Assembly (NCBI GenBank): GCA_964017235.1
Contig: OZ024933.1
Location: 8,621,962-8,685,961 of the forward strand
DNA length: 64,000 nt
Direction: 5' to 3'
Source: Sabellastarte sp. h YS-2021
Lineage: Eukaryota > Annelida > Polychaeta > Sabellida > Sabellidae
The notes under the pieces were generated by a model. The model was given only the letters and a program-made list of their open reading frames with translations, was not told where the DNA came from and searched no databases. Positions 30,800 through 44,220 of this stretch are shown here, piece by piece (position 1 is the stretch's first letter; every line of letters starts with the position of its first letter). The position numbers were made by a program, and so were the translations under genes.

Positions 30800-31026
30800 C
30801 AATGCATTTTGGTTCAGTTCTTAAGTCAGCAAATTTCCACCTCTGAGATCGGAGTTTGAATCCCAATCGACCTCATGTGGGAAAGCTGGTAGTTGCTTGC
30901 TGTTGGTCAGTACTGTACAGTACAGTACCTTGACCAACTGTATGTACTCGTTTCCTCTGCCCTTCCAACTACTCGTGATATGATCTGTACAGTGTTGAAA
31001 GCGAAGTAAAACCCCAAATAAATAAA
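30800..31026 (+). mobile_element. tRNA-derived SINE, decayed copy
   Basis: From GTGGGAAAGCTGGTAGTTGC onward it matches the SINE at 59036-59270, including TGTACAGTGTTGAAAGCG and an AAATAAATAAA tail. The head retains a B-box-like GTTTGAATCCC. Confidence 0.8.
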
Positions 31027-34000
31027 GTCCCCAGATTTAATATGGTTCATGCTCATCTGTATATCGATATAATGATATTGAAGTAGGAATAGTATTTGCT
31101 CATGCCTTTTTAGCACCAGTCTAGCGTATCATTTGGTGAGGAATATTCACAACCTACATTGACTTTACAGTATCTAGGTCTCAGGAAAATTATTGAACCA
31201 CTCTAAGGAAGTACCATGACTTCTACCCTTTAAAATTAATATTTACCCAGGACAGGCAATTGCCATTCCCAATATTTTTGCAAAGATTGAGCCCATACTT
31301 TGGCATTAACTTAAAATAAGAACCCTGCATGCCCCGTAAGTTGTGTCTGACATCTTTTCTCAATTGTGCAATTTGTAATTGTGCAATTGTAAGATATCAG
31401 TTTATATGGGACCATTGATCCCCATAAACCACTCCCTTAACCATCAATGAGGATAAATCTGAAAATCAGTCTTTTATACTCTAAAAATAATTTGTCAATA
31501 TAGTTGTTAATTTTCCCACTATTGTAGAAGTTTTTTTCTGTATAGTTAATTATTGAACAGTTGGAGATTAACGCCCAGTACAGTGCAGAGGTGAAGGTCC
31601 ACGGTCAAAAAGGTCAATCTGAAGACATTGAAACTATGGTTGGGAGTTTTATTTACATATTAGTTAAAATCTTGTAAACATAAAGACGATATTTAAAAGT
31701 TTTATGCGTCACATGAAAATTTTAAAACCACCAAGTCCAACTAAAATGAGGAAGAGATAAGGAAAGCGAAGGTACAGGAGATCCTTAGAAGCATTTTGCA
31801 GGTAGATCCAAATGGCAGCTCTACTCCAGAGTCCTTGTTTTGGAGAGGTATATTGTGGCCCCTGACCTGCAGAAAGAATGGAACCCATGACCATGACCGG
31901 GGAAATGTTGAAACTGACATGGATGGATTTATGGGCATCTTTAATATATGTATCTATACCTTGATAATTTTGGGAGTAACTATTTGCAAATAAAGGGAAG
32001 TGGGGGAAGACTGCAAGAGAACCCTAAGAGCTCTGACAGTACAAAGATAATTTGGGCAGTTCGACCTGTTTTGAGGTGTCAAACTTCTTGAGTGAATGTT
32101 TGATATATATAGGAACATGTAGAAGGCTTACTTCTAAGTAAGGGGATATCTCTAACAGATATATAAGGAGGGATAACATGCTCATGAAATGCCATATAAT
32201 GTCTTGAGGTCAAAGACTCCTCAGGGGTGGAATACAGCAGAAGCCTCGAGGTTGTATAGGGAAGCCATGAATGTGATGGAAAAGAGGTAATTCCTAATTA
32301 CCTTGGTTGAGATTGAATATTGGTGTAAGTATTCTAGTTAAATAGCAGGAGATATAATTGGGAGGTCAAAAGTTATAAAAAGGAAACAAAAGTCCTGAAA
32401 TGAGTCCTGTGGGGATGGTCTGTAGGCTTGAAGAACTCTCTGCCAGGCTGAGGTAAGGGAGGATGACGAAGCCGCATTGCCATCTGATATTATATATGTA
32501 GGTCAAGGTTGGAACTTGAATATAGTATTTGGTATAATATATAGGCGTCCTTGAGTAGTTCATAAAGGTCATTATCATTGATTTTGTTTGTTTTTGACAA
32601 AATGATATTGCAACCTTGGTTCTGCTGATTTCTAAAGACTCTGATCACATCAATTTTTCAAAGCAATAAGCAGGGTATTGTACAATGAATTTACTCCACA
32701 ATATCATCTAGTGATGGAAATTTTAGTGAGAATAGGGGTCTGTGTAATAGGTTCCTAGTAACTTTGTCATTAACCAAACACCCATTCGGATAAGAGAGAT
32801 TTGGGATGACATTTCTGCTGTTGCCTCTTGACAGCAGTGGGGGGCAATGGAAGAGAGCATAGTGGATTCAAATGGTCCAATTATGGAACGAAGTCTACCT
32901 TCTCTGGCCAAATACTGTTCAATGGTTTCAGGATATTGGGATGTTGCTTAGTGATTGGTTATCTGAGTGTTGGTAAGGGTGCCTAGATATTCTATCGATA
33001 ATGGTAACCTGTATGTAAGATATTGAAGTAATCTCTTATCCAAATAGTCATGTACATTTTTTGGCTCACGCTTATAGATTGATACCTGATTTGATGAAGA
33101 ATCTGGCTTGTTTATAAGCAGACACTCATGTGGATCTGATGATCTTGGCCATCCCCAGATATTTCTCAAAGCTGTTAGTGTGCCTAGGTTCTCTATGATG
33201 GTCTATGAAGAAAATTAAGTGTCCTGAAGGGCTAAGTAACCTTCGATTTTTGTGAAAGACGGCATTATTGAAGATGTCACTGAGATAAGGTTGAAATTAT
33301 GGACACACAGCAGCACAAGGAGTCATCCCCTGTTTCAAATGTATATCATTGCTACTACAACTTTGTGTCTCTGTACCAGTTTCAACTGACCCACTAGGGC
33401 CTGGATGATGCATCTGCAACTTGATTAAGTGATCTATGATTGAATGCTTATGCTCTGTATTTGAGCAGTTGTCGTGTTCAAAGAAATGAATGTTTTTCGT
33501 ATAATTTGCATTTGCCAATTTTGGTTCACATGTCTGGAAATTCAAAGCAAACAAACTTGGCATCGTGATCGAAAGTAAAATTTGTAGAAAACATACTTGT
33601 GTATGACTACAAGTAAAAATTTTTACCTGGCAATTTAGTTTGTTTTAATTGCAGTAATAAAACCATTGTCTCCCGTTTGTGTTCAAAATAAATACTAATG
33701 TAGCAACCCAAGCTAAATTATGTAAACAAATAACTTTTATTATGCCAAACAGATAAACAAACTGGAACAGAAATTATTATGTCAACATATTAATTTAACA
33801 GAAAGAAAATCATATAACCCAATTCCCCAAACCTGACTCCCTAGAAATATTCCTAACCAACCAAACTGATCTCCACCTAATACATATTTTATATTCACCC
33901 AAAGTACCAAAATGCCATCTAAAATGCTAACCCCCAAGAACTTAAATTACTAAAAATGCAATAACTTAACTAAACCTAAAACAGAACATAGTTGTTCAGT

Positions 34001-34480
34001 TACCTTCCATAGCTGACAAAACTTTAAGGCTTAGTGGCAAGAACAGTGTGTTCCATGAAAGGTCAGCCCAGAATGTGGGAAATGCACCCTCTTGTATAGC
34101 CAAAAAGTTAGGTCCTCAAGTCTTTGTTGTTAGCACCTTTGACCCACATCCTTGAACCAAATACCAGTTCCCTTGATTTGTTTATCAAAAATAGACCCAA
34201 AATACCTGGAGAGTAAACAATGTCAAACATGGCTACCGAAACATGAGAATTCCCCAAATAAAAGACCAAATTCCCACAATACCCACAGGTTAGTAAAACA
34301 AATATTTTTTTTTATTTATATTTTTTATGTACCTAGAACACTTGAAACAATAGAATACACTAGAAATGAACAGCAAAATGACATGTAACATATGATAGAA
34401 TACATCTCACTGTCAGAAAAAGCATATAGTATATATAGTGTTACTGATAAAGAACATGATAATGTATCCAAGGAATCACG
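31027..34480. other. No gene seen
   Basis: Several frames of 60-90 codons on both strands lack domains, signal peptides with context or splice support. The 31709-31993 region has overlapping frames on both strands, with a balanced base composition that could be an old repeat, but I cannot name it. Confidence 0.45.
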
Positions 34481-34520
34481 AACACACACACACACACACG
34501 CATACACACACATACATATA
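34481..34520. repeat. CA microsatellite
   Basis: An (AC)n run of about nine units, then a broken ACACACATACATA. The minus-strand frame rich in Cys/Val is its by-product. Confidence 0.9.
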
Positions 34521-34586
34521 GAAAAAAACATGAAGTATATAACAAACTTTTTACTGCACCACAATCTACAGATTCGATTCAATTTT

Positions 34587-37500
34587 TCATGTAAAAAAAG
34601 ACTGAATGCTTCCCCAGTTTCTGATAAAGTCTGTATGTTTATCTTTCAATTTTGAGGCATATTCCTGGCTTAAATAAATTTCCTTTACAAAGCTCCCAAA
34701 AGTCTGTTGCGATAATTGTCCATTTGATCTTGAAGCTTTGAAAATAAAAGATTTTACAGCTAGAATTATTAGATTGATAATGTTTTTTTTGTTATTGGAG
34801 CCAAGGATTCCAAAAATAATATCAGTTGGATTTATATTCAAATCCACTCCCAGACTAAAGTAGAGATTTCTTTTCAGATCTGTCCAGAAACTTTTAACGA
34901 AATTGCACTCAATGAAGAGATGAGTAATGTTTTCAGTTTCTTTTTTGCAAAAACTACAGTTTGCGTTTACTTTTTGTTTTATCTTTACAAGGTACTCGTT
35001 TGTCCCAAGGATTCTATTTAAAAGTCTGTACTGGAACCACACCAGATCATTGTCCTCAACAGTTTTAAAGCAATTTCGATAGATAGATTTCCAATCTTTC
35101 TCTGTTATATTTGTCTTTAAAACTTGCTCCCAGTGAGAGTAATATGAAGTCTGTTTTTTCACATTTATATTATTTAATCTGTTATAAAAGTCTTTTGATC
35201 CCTTTTGAGACCTCAGTAATATTTGAGTCTGACTGTGATAAATTGGTTTCATGTGATTTCTATCATTTACATTATTACAGAAAGCTTTAATGTACTTTAT
35301 GACCCTATGGTATTCGAGAAAGTTAGTTTTAACATTATAAATTGTGTTCAAGTCAGTTTCGGTCAAGATATCTCCATCACTAGTGAGTAAATCAGCTATT
35401 GAGATAATACCAGCTTTATACCATTTCGGGCAGTAGAGAAAATGGTTTGATAATTCAGTGTTATACCAAATGGGTAAAGATAAATCTTTTCTGTGATTGG
35501 ATAGTCCCTCTATGAGCGTACTCCAACTATCTAAAATTTCTTTCCAAAACTTATTGTCCAGTTTTCTGGCTATTGTTTTTGAGTAATTTGATCCTAGTAA
35601 AATTACCTTGTCATAGGGGCCAATCCAAGTTCTACCTAGCTTAGCCCATGGAGCGTGTGGCTTATGGTAAAGACGGCGTAACCCAGTAATTTTTAAAGCC
35701 AGGACAAAATTATGTAAATTGAGCATATTGAGTCTAAGTATTTTCTTGTCAAGGTCTCCCGCTTTATTTTGTCCAGTTTACCATTCCAGATGAACTTAAA
35801 AAACATACTTTCAATGGTTTTTAAGATAACAATTCCAGGAGAAGGTAGAGACAGAAATAGATGGTTTAATTTTGATAAGGCAAAAGTTTTTATTATAGTT
35901 ATTCTTCCTAATGGAGTCAAATATCTTTGGTTCCATACATGAAATAAGTGTTCCAGCTTTTTCATAATTGGCGAAAAATTAATATGTATCATTTCACTCA
36001 GGTTGACTGAGAAGTTAACCCCTAACAGATTGAAGGTGGTTTTTCCCCATGTTAATGGTTTACCAACATCAATTTCGTCTTTTGAGTTGCGCTTTTTACC
36101 AATCCATATTAGTTTACTTTTGTCGGTGTTTATCCGCAATCCAGACATTGAACCAAAAGTTTCTAAGACATTTAGAGCAGCCAAGAGGGATTCCTTACTT
36201 CTGTTTAAGATTAGGGTTGTGTCATCTGCATATTGGGAAATTTTATATTCTGTTTTATTGATAAAAATACCTTTTATTGATGCATCATTTTTTATCAATA
36301 AATACATTATTTCGGCACAGAGTAAGAATAGATAGGGAGCTATTGGATCCCCTTGCCTGCAACCTCGACCAACTGTAAAGAAATCTGAAAGTATTCCGCA
36401 TTGGAGCACGGCTGCCCTAACATTTGAATTGAGGACCTTTATCCAGTTACAAAAACTTTCTTTAAAGCCAAAAAATTTAAGAGTGGCCTAAAGGAATGTC
36501 CAGGAGACAGAGTCAAAAGCTTTCTGAAAATCAATAAGCATTAATAAGCCTGGAATATTGTTTGTATATGTGTAATGCATTAAATCATATATCAATCGAG
36601 TATTTTTGCCAATACACCTTCCAGTCATGAAACCCGACTGAGTGTTTGATATTAGTTTATTTAAAACTGGTCGTAATCTCAATGCTAAAGATAGTGAAGC
36701 AATTTTATAGATGACAGATAGCAAAGAGATTGGTCTCCAGTTCTTCACAAATTGTCTTTCCTTATCACCTTTAGGTAAACATGTTATTACACATTGTCTT
36801 AGGGATATAGACAGCTCACCGGATTCAAAGCTACAGTTTAAAGCCCTCAAAACAAAATATTTTAACTTTCTCCAAAAGACCTTGAAAAATTCGGCTGGAA
36901 AGCCATCTATACCTGGGCATTTATGATTTTTCATGGATCTTAATGCCACACTAATTTCATCCAAAGTTAGCATTCCTTCTAAATTCATTGATTCTTGCTC
37001 AGTTAGAGTGTTTGAACCTAGCAAGGAAGAAATCTTTGATAGGTTATAATTACAAAGATCATGATCTTTATTCTTGAACAGGTTAGCGTAAAAACTTTTA
37101 ATTTCCGTTAATATTTCTTTCTGATTTGTCAAGACTGTCCCAGATTCAGTTATAATTTTTAGAACTGTTTTTTCAGTGTAGTAGTGTTTCTCCAAAGAAC
37201 TGAGGAATTTAGATGGTTTTTCCACATCATTCAGCCATTGGGCTCTAGATCGGATCATAACACCCTTGATTTTTTCATTACGAAAACTTTCGAGCTCTTT
37301 TTTTTCGCATCTAATTTATTTTGGTCAATTTGTTCAAAGTTTTTCTCCATGTTTTTAATTTCGTTTTTTAGGTTTTGTTCTTTTTCACAAGACTGTCTTT
37401 TCAAATTTGAAGCATATTTTATTGTTTCTCCTCTGATTTGTAGCAATAGAATCTCTAAGAAAGTGCTATCAGAAATTGTAAAGTTAATAGTAGAATCATC

Positions 37501-38355
37501 AAGTTTACTGACAAACATTGGATGGTACACTGGCAAGGCATAATATAGCTTTTCCTTGTCTATAACATTATTAATTGCGATTAGATAATCCTTATTTTTT
37601 AGCAGAGAGCAATTGAACTTCCATAAACCTCTCCCTCTTTGAAATTTACAGATGGTTAAAACAAGTTCCAAGATAGAGTGATCAGATCTATATCCTGATT
37701 TTATCTGGCATTTTTAACTAGGTCCAAAAGAATATCAGATACTAAAAAGTAATCTAATCTTGCATGTCTTCTAGGGTTTTTCCTGTGCCAGGTATATCGA
37801 CGTGCATTCTTGTTAAAAATTCGAAAGGTATCCTTTAAGCATAGAGTATTCATCATATCTAGTAGATATCTCCTTGCTTTTGGGTTATTGACATTCCTAT
37901 AGTTGTATGTGTCCTTCTCTGGGTCCAAAACAAGATTAAGATCCCCACAGATAATACAATAATCATAAGATGAATCTTCTATGTTAGCTTTCACAAATTC
38001 AAAAAATTGTGGTGAATCATTATTTGGTGCATAAATATTGACTAGTTTGATAGTGAAATCACTCTTTGTTAAGAGTATTGATATAAAATTCCCAACTTCA
38101 TCCCTCTCAGTTGCCGCGATTTTATAGTCAATTTTTTTGCCAATTAAGATTGCCACCCCCCTTGAGTTACTCCTTAAGCCATGTATAAAGCATTCTCCAG
38201 CCCATAGTTTTTTGATTGATTTTAAGTCATCGTTAACCCAGTGTTTGTCCTGGAGACAAAGAATGTCTGGATTTTTTTTCAGTTAAATAGTTTAAAACAT
38301 CTGTACATTTTTAAGATCTCTTAATCCCTGACAGTTTACTGACATTATTTTTAGA
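34587..38355 (-). mobile_element. L1/Tx1-like LINE, decayed, ~3.8 kb
   Basis: On the minus strand an apurinic endonuclease comes first (about 38350-37701; LVNIYAPNNDSPQFFEFV, ICGDLNLVLDPEKDTYN, ARLDYFLVSD). A linker follows (37671-37255). Reverse transcriptase comes next (37258-36488 and 36409-35693; KCPGIDGFPAEFFK, NWRPISLLSVIYKI, LMLIDFQKAFDSVSW, QYADDTTLIL). A C-terminal region ends with a zinc-knuckle-like CSFCKKETENITHLFIEC (about 34930). Frames change at about 37690, 37257, 36450 and 35710, so it is inactive. The RPISLL...DYKI/IYKI and QxGFxxGR motifs point to the L1/Tx1 group rather than CR1. The upstream ORF1 was not found; the element is probably 5'-truncated near 38355. Confidence 0.9.
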
Positions 38356-38654
38356 TTTGCAGAGAACATTGATTAAAGGAAGTAACATTGATAATTTTTA
38401 AGAGAGACATGAAATATGCCAGAGAAGATATTGTGGAAAAAGGAGTTGGAAAAAGCATGATAGAAAAGTAGCTTAGATTAAGAAACTGGGTCAAACAATC
38501 AGTCAGAACAGAGTAAGCGGTGCAGCTAAAGAAACACAAAAAGACAAAAACATTATGAAGATATAAATATAACATACAAAACATTAATGCTGTATATACA
38601 GAATAAAAGAGTTGAAAGTTGTTTTGTAGATTTTACAAGGAACTGACCGTACAT

Positions 38655-38855
38655 GTATAAGACAGATAGATGGTGAATCAAAGTGTTGAGTTAACTAAAG
38701 GGTCGTAGAAATTAGAATTTAGCATATTCATTGCATATAATGAAATAATCAGATAGATAAGACAGATAGATGGTGAATCAAAGTGTTTAGTTAATTAAAG
38801 GGTCGTAGAAATTAGAATTTAGCATATTCATTGCATATAATGAAATAATCAAAGA
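38655..38855. repeat. Two tandem ~99-bp copies
   Basis: AGATAGATGGTGAATCAAAG starts both units (about 38662 and 38762), which are nearly identical through GCATATAATGAAATAATCA. Confidence 0.9.
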
Positions 38856-38949
38856 AACTTATTATCTTTGAGATTGCTCAGTTGGATTTCAAACCAGATG
38901 TAATGTTAGCAATTAGAGTCTGACAGTCCCACATAAATTTCTTCATAAA

Positions 38950-41640
38950 ATTTCAAATGATGTACTCACTGACAGCAATATTCGGCAACAACATTTAAAA
39001 CACCTTTAGATATGAAACTATATCTCCGAAAGAAGCCATAACACAGAACATTTGTCTTAAGATCAAATCTTGTATAAACACGCTTTATTTCATAAAGTTT
39101 CGAAAGATTTACATGTGATTGAAACATAGGGCTTTTGCACATAATTAGTTATGCTGCTATATCGCTGAATTATGCCATAACACATAACATAGAACATCAA
39201 CATGTTGTATTTTTAAGTTGGCTGTGGGGCTAAAATCCCTATTGGTCAAGACATGATCAAGACGTGATAATATTAAGAAGTACTCTTATCACATAATTCA
39301 CTGAAATTATTTTATCTTCAATAGCCCCTCAGTCACCAACATTTAAAACACTTTAGATATGAAACTATACCTGCGAAAGAAAGTTGTACTTTTAAATTGG
39401 CTGTGGGGCTAAAATCCCTATTGGTCAAGACATAATCAAGACGTGACAAGACGTGATAATATTAAGAAGTACTCTCATCACATAATTCACTGAAATTATT
39501 TTATCTTCAATAGCCCTGCAGTCAACAACATTTAAAACACTTTAGATATGAAACTATATCTCCGAAAGAAGCCATAACACAACATTTGTCATAGGATCAA
39601 CCCTTGTATAAACACTCTTTATTACATAAAGTTTCGAAAGGTTTATATATGATTGAAACATAGGGCTTTTTGCACATAATTAGTTATGCAGCTACATCGC
39701 TGAATTATGCCATAGCACAGAACATCAACATGTTGTATTTTTAATTAGCTGTGGGGCTATAATTCCTATTGGTCAAGACGTGATCAAGACGTGACAAGAC
39801 GTGATAATATTAAGAAGTACTCTTATCACATAATTCACTGAAATAATTTAATCTTCAATAGCCCTGTAGCCACAGGCATATAATGCATCATGAATGCATC
39901 AGATTCTTACAGATGGGAAAATTCCATTTTTGGCCTTCAGGCCTTTTTCCCATAACAAGCGTGATTTTTCCAGTAACAATTGATTGCCCTTTGACAACAT
40001 GACAGAACAAATCTCTACAAATACCGCATATTTAGATATGAAGCTTTATCACTGATAATTGCCATACCACCGAGCCCCAACAAAAATATCACGAATATCA
40101 TACGCCTTTAGAAATAAAACTATTTCGCTAGTAATTGCTATAGCACAGAACATATATCACCTAGCCTACAGGGGTATGCAAGACAGCCCTACAGTCACAT
40201 GCAACATCATGAATGCATCAGATACTTAATACAGGGAAAATTCCAATTTTGGTCTTCAGGCCTTTTTCCAATAACAAGTGTGATTTTTCCAGTAACAATT
40301 GATTGCCCTTTGACAACATGACAGAACAGCTACCAACATTTTCAATAAGGAACAATATCTCTTTTACATTTAATAACAAATGAGTTAATCACCTTTACTT
40401 TAATACAGTCTCATTTACTGATAGATTATCTGCAAATACCACATATTTAGATATGAAACTTTATCACTCAGAATGGCTATATCACCGAGCCTCAACGAAA
40501 TACCATGTATATCATACGCCTTTAGAAATAAAAACTATTTCGCTAGTAATTGCTATAACACAGAACATATATCACATAGCCTACAGGGGTATACAAGACA
40601 CACAGACATCAAGAGGTATTACAATAGTAAAACTAACTTTGACAACATGACAGAACAGCTACCAACATTTTCAATAAGGAACAATACCTCTTTTACATTT
40701 AATAACAAATTAGTTAATCACCTTTACTTTAATACAGTCTCATTTACTGATAGATTATCTGCAAATACCGCATATTTAGATATGAAACTTTATCACTCAG
40801 AACGGCCATATCACCGAGCCTCAACGAAATACCACGTATATCAAACGCCTTTAGAAATAAAACTATTTCGCTAGTAATTGCTATAACACAGAACATATTT
40901 CACATAGCTTACAGGGGTATACAAGACACATAGACATCAAGAGGTATTACAATAGTAAAACTAACTGTAGTTATTTAACTTCAATAGTCCTGCAAATACA
41001 TATAGTGGAACAGAAAATGCTCAAAAATCCCTCATGTTTCAGTATTGTTAATGTTACAATAGTATTAGAATTAAAGTTACAATGAATTTCACACTTCTCG
41101 GTGACTAACATTTCAGTGTATCTACCTCTTCTAAAAAGAAAAACTACATCTTTGATATGTCAAAAGATCAAATGTATAAATCATGCTTGATTTCAAAGTT
41201 TTGAATGATTTACTCATTGACTGAAAGATAGAGCAACCATATTTGCCACACATTGAGACAATAAGCTATTACTCTAAGAAATTTCATAACACAAAAACTC
41301 GAACCAGGAGTAATTTTTCAGTTAGCTGTGGGCATGTGGTATAATAATGGTATAATAATATAAAAGTACTCAACATATCTTACTGAAAAAGTTTAACGTC
41401 AATAACCCTGCAATCACATGCAACATCATGAATGTGTCAGATAATTGCTATCTAATTAAGCTTTATCAGTGATAATTTGCATAAGACAGAACATCAGCAG
41501 GGAGTATTTCTCCTCTCCAGGGCTATGCAAGACATGCAAACATCAAACATATCTATAGGCCAAAACAACATAATAGCAAGAAGTACTCGACAAATCTTAC
41601 TGGAATAGTGTAACTTCAATAGTCCTGCTAAAAGAAATAT
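38950..41640. repeat. Complex nested tandem repeat field
   Basis: Blocks recur in mixed order. TTTAGATATGAAACTATAT occurs near 39007, 39355 and 39543. GGCTGTGGGGCTAAAATCCC occurs near 39221 and 39400, with a relative at 39750. A second family (GCCTCAACGAAATACCA, CTATTTCGCTAGTAATTGC) has a period near 330 (40453 and 40784), with a relative at 40060-40200. No gene; the frames 40453-40874 are repeat by-products. Confidence 0.85.
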
Positions 41641-41919
41641 TTAATACCATTACACAACCATTACCCCAAGAAACCATTTAATTATAGCAAAAAACCCTGA
41701 ATATCGCCCAGAACTCCCATAATCTCCCGATATTGATCATATCACAAAATACCATAACAGCGATCGTCGTTACACTAAGTGTATAACAGTATTGTTTACC
41801 AAACTCGAGAAACATTGATTTGTAAAGCCCACATTCTAAAAAGGCAATGGGTATTCCTGCCAACGAGTATTTAAGTGGGTACCCATTGTGGCAGTGATAC
41901 ACAGGTCGCACTGTGTCAA

Positions 41920-41972
41920 ATTTATTTATTTATTTGGGGTTTTACGTCGCTTTCAACACTGTACAGGTCAAA
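41920..41972 (-). mobile_element. SINE 3' tail fragment
   Basis: Read on minus, CCTGTACAGTGTTGAAAGCG followed by ACGTAAAACCCC and an AAATAAATAAATAAA tail matches the last 50 bases of the SINEs at 31026 and 59270. Confidence 0.8.
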
Positions 41973-43800
41973 ATGGCCTCACCATATCAACATTCTGATT
42001 ATCGTCACTTGGGTTTTTGTCCATATTAACATGAGCACAGTGAGATAATTCACAATGGTATTAGAAGATTCATTTGGGTTAGTATTTATATACATTTCAC
42101 AATGATTATCAGGACATATGTTGATACCTGTTCGCTTCATTACATTGAATAACATGTGCACTGATCCAGATACACACTTTGAAATTTTATTATGTTGTCG
42201 CTGTGACTAAAATTTATTTTCAATAATTGTTGTCATACTCGTTTGTTAAATTATAATCTCTTTTACATATACTGTCCAAGAATTTAGAATCTATATCATT
42301 ATCACACTGACTAATACTTTCATTATTACAGTCATTGTGAGTGATCTGGCTCTTGGCATTCTGTCCAAGTGATGTAACTAATTAATTGAAGTTATGCTGT
42401 TTCTCCGTGGTTTTTGACTTATTATTGACTTATGTGCCTGTATGTTCCATGTTAAAGTCATGGGAATCTGACTTTTTTGCCATTGATAGTGGAGGTTACC
42501 CTCCTCCAGGTCATGCACGGACATGATCCAAGCACTGCAAACAGCTGTCTATGGTAACAACTTGGCACCGTTCATTGCAAGGATGACCCGGGGGAGGGCA
42601 TGCCTAGCAGTTACCTGGTCTCTCATATAATATATGTTCGATAACTGACCTGTGATACATTGTGCTTATTTCAGGTCGTCATAGCTGACTCCTTTCTTAC
42701 TAGTGGAGTCATGGAAGCCCTAATTGGGCCAACAGTTTTCAGAAAGTGTATTCGCCATTTCACAAAATTTGTCTAATAGAGTCATAGATTTCATAGCTGA
42801 CAAGCTATGGTTCAGTAAATCGAGACTGGCTTGTCTTGCACATTTCCCAGCTTGTCAGTTGTAATGTATTCCTGGCTTGTCCTACTGAAATGTTACCAAC
42901 TATATGGTCAAAGACTTGGAGACTTCCCGTTTTGATGGAAAGTGACCAAGTCAGGTTGGTAATCTTTATGACAGGCCAGTTTCCTTTCGAGTATGGTCAG
43001 TTTATTTCTACGGCCTGTCAGAAAGTGGTGTTCTGGTATTGAACCATGAAAGACCTTCAAGTGCTTCTGTACAATATGGTCACAGTATAGGACAAGACAG
43101 TAAGTGAGTCTGCCAAGCCAAAGAGACCCATGACAGTACAGTTACAAGCTGGGATGAGCCAAGTTCAGGATACAGAGGGGCCATATTATACTATAAACAG
43201 AAAAAAAGAAAATGGCCATTTTCTGCCTCAAATCTTGGCCCGCATATGGGTTTTTTAATCATACTGTGTCAATATGTAAAAAGTAAGAACAGTGCTTTAA
43301 AACTATAGCATAGTAAAACAGTAAAATTACTTTTGCATGGTCACAACATTTATCAGTGCTCCAAATTTGGTTAGGCCTACAGCATTTGTTACTTTTGAGA
43401 GTCGTACCTACACAGAGGTGAAAGCCTGTGATTAGGTGTCAAACAGATTGGCTACTGTGGATCTCTATTCTCCACCCCCCTCCCCCCGAAAAAAAATTAA
43501 ACTGCACTAGAAGAGTTAAGCAAAGGCTTTTGCTCGTAGTGGCAATATTTGGACCATTATGGAATAAGAATTTTCTGGAATGACCATTAGCCAACCCCCG
43601 ATGTTTGGAAGCTTTTCACTGATTTGACCAGAGATTCCAGGTGTTTCACATGTAAGTGATATATTCCAAATAACCAGCACTAATTAGGACATTATTTGAG
43701 CCACATGCAGCTGATTAGGTTATTATGGCTTAGTTCAAAAATATATTTAAGAAGTATGTTTTAGGCCATTTAGAATAAAAAAAGAATCATTTTAAAGAAC
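41973..43800. other. No gene seen; possible Harbinger internal relic
   Basis: 42780-43160 repeats CTTGTC/GACAGGC words like the internal DNA of the Harbinger elements (26830-27180), but no termini were found. A C-run and A-run (43479-43500) is low complexity. Confidence 0.4.
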
Positions 43801-43805
43801 AAATA

Positions 43806-44220
43806 ATGACTCATAATTTTTTCAATCCTTTTTCAGTTTTAGTTGCGTGTGTAGCTTTGTGGATGCTTAATACATCATCAGCTTTGGAGCATAATGAATA
43901 TATAAATGCTACAATTTGTATAAGAAATCAGACAGAGTCTGTAAATCTACCATGCGGCAATGTTCCTGAGAAAGCAACTGCAATAGAGTGGTTTGCGAAA
44001 AATCTAAAGGAATGGGAAAGAATACTGAAATTCTACATCAACACTAACAGAGACATACAATACTACAACAACTATAGTAGAGAGAAATACGATATCAGTG
44101 ATTCTGTGAATACTTCGCTTGTGGTAATGAATATTGTACCTTCAAGCATCGGTGTGTTCAAATGCACTGCAAGTGGGGGAATCGTAGAATATAGCTACAC
44201 TACTTTGCTAAAGATTGTGG
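43806..44220 (+). CDS. Exon: signal peptide and Ig domain 1
   Basis: ATG 43806 gives a hydrophobic leader (SVLVACVALWMLNTSSA, cut near residue 26). An Ig-like domain follows: first Cys in NLPCGNVPEKATAIEWFAK and second in IGVFKCTASGG. The Y-x-C of the F strand is replaced by F-x-C. The donor is G|GTAAGT at 44220/44221. Confidence 0.7.

Noticed and set aside
40453-40874. 65- and 133-aa frames as genes.
   Set aside because: They lie in a tandem repeat and the same text recurs in both.
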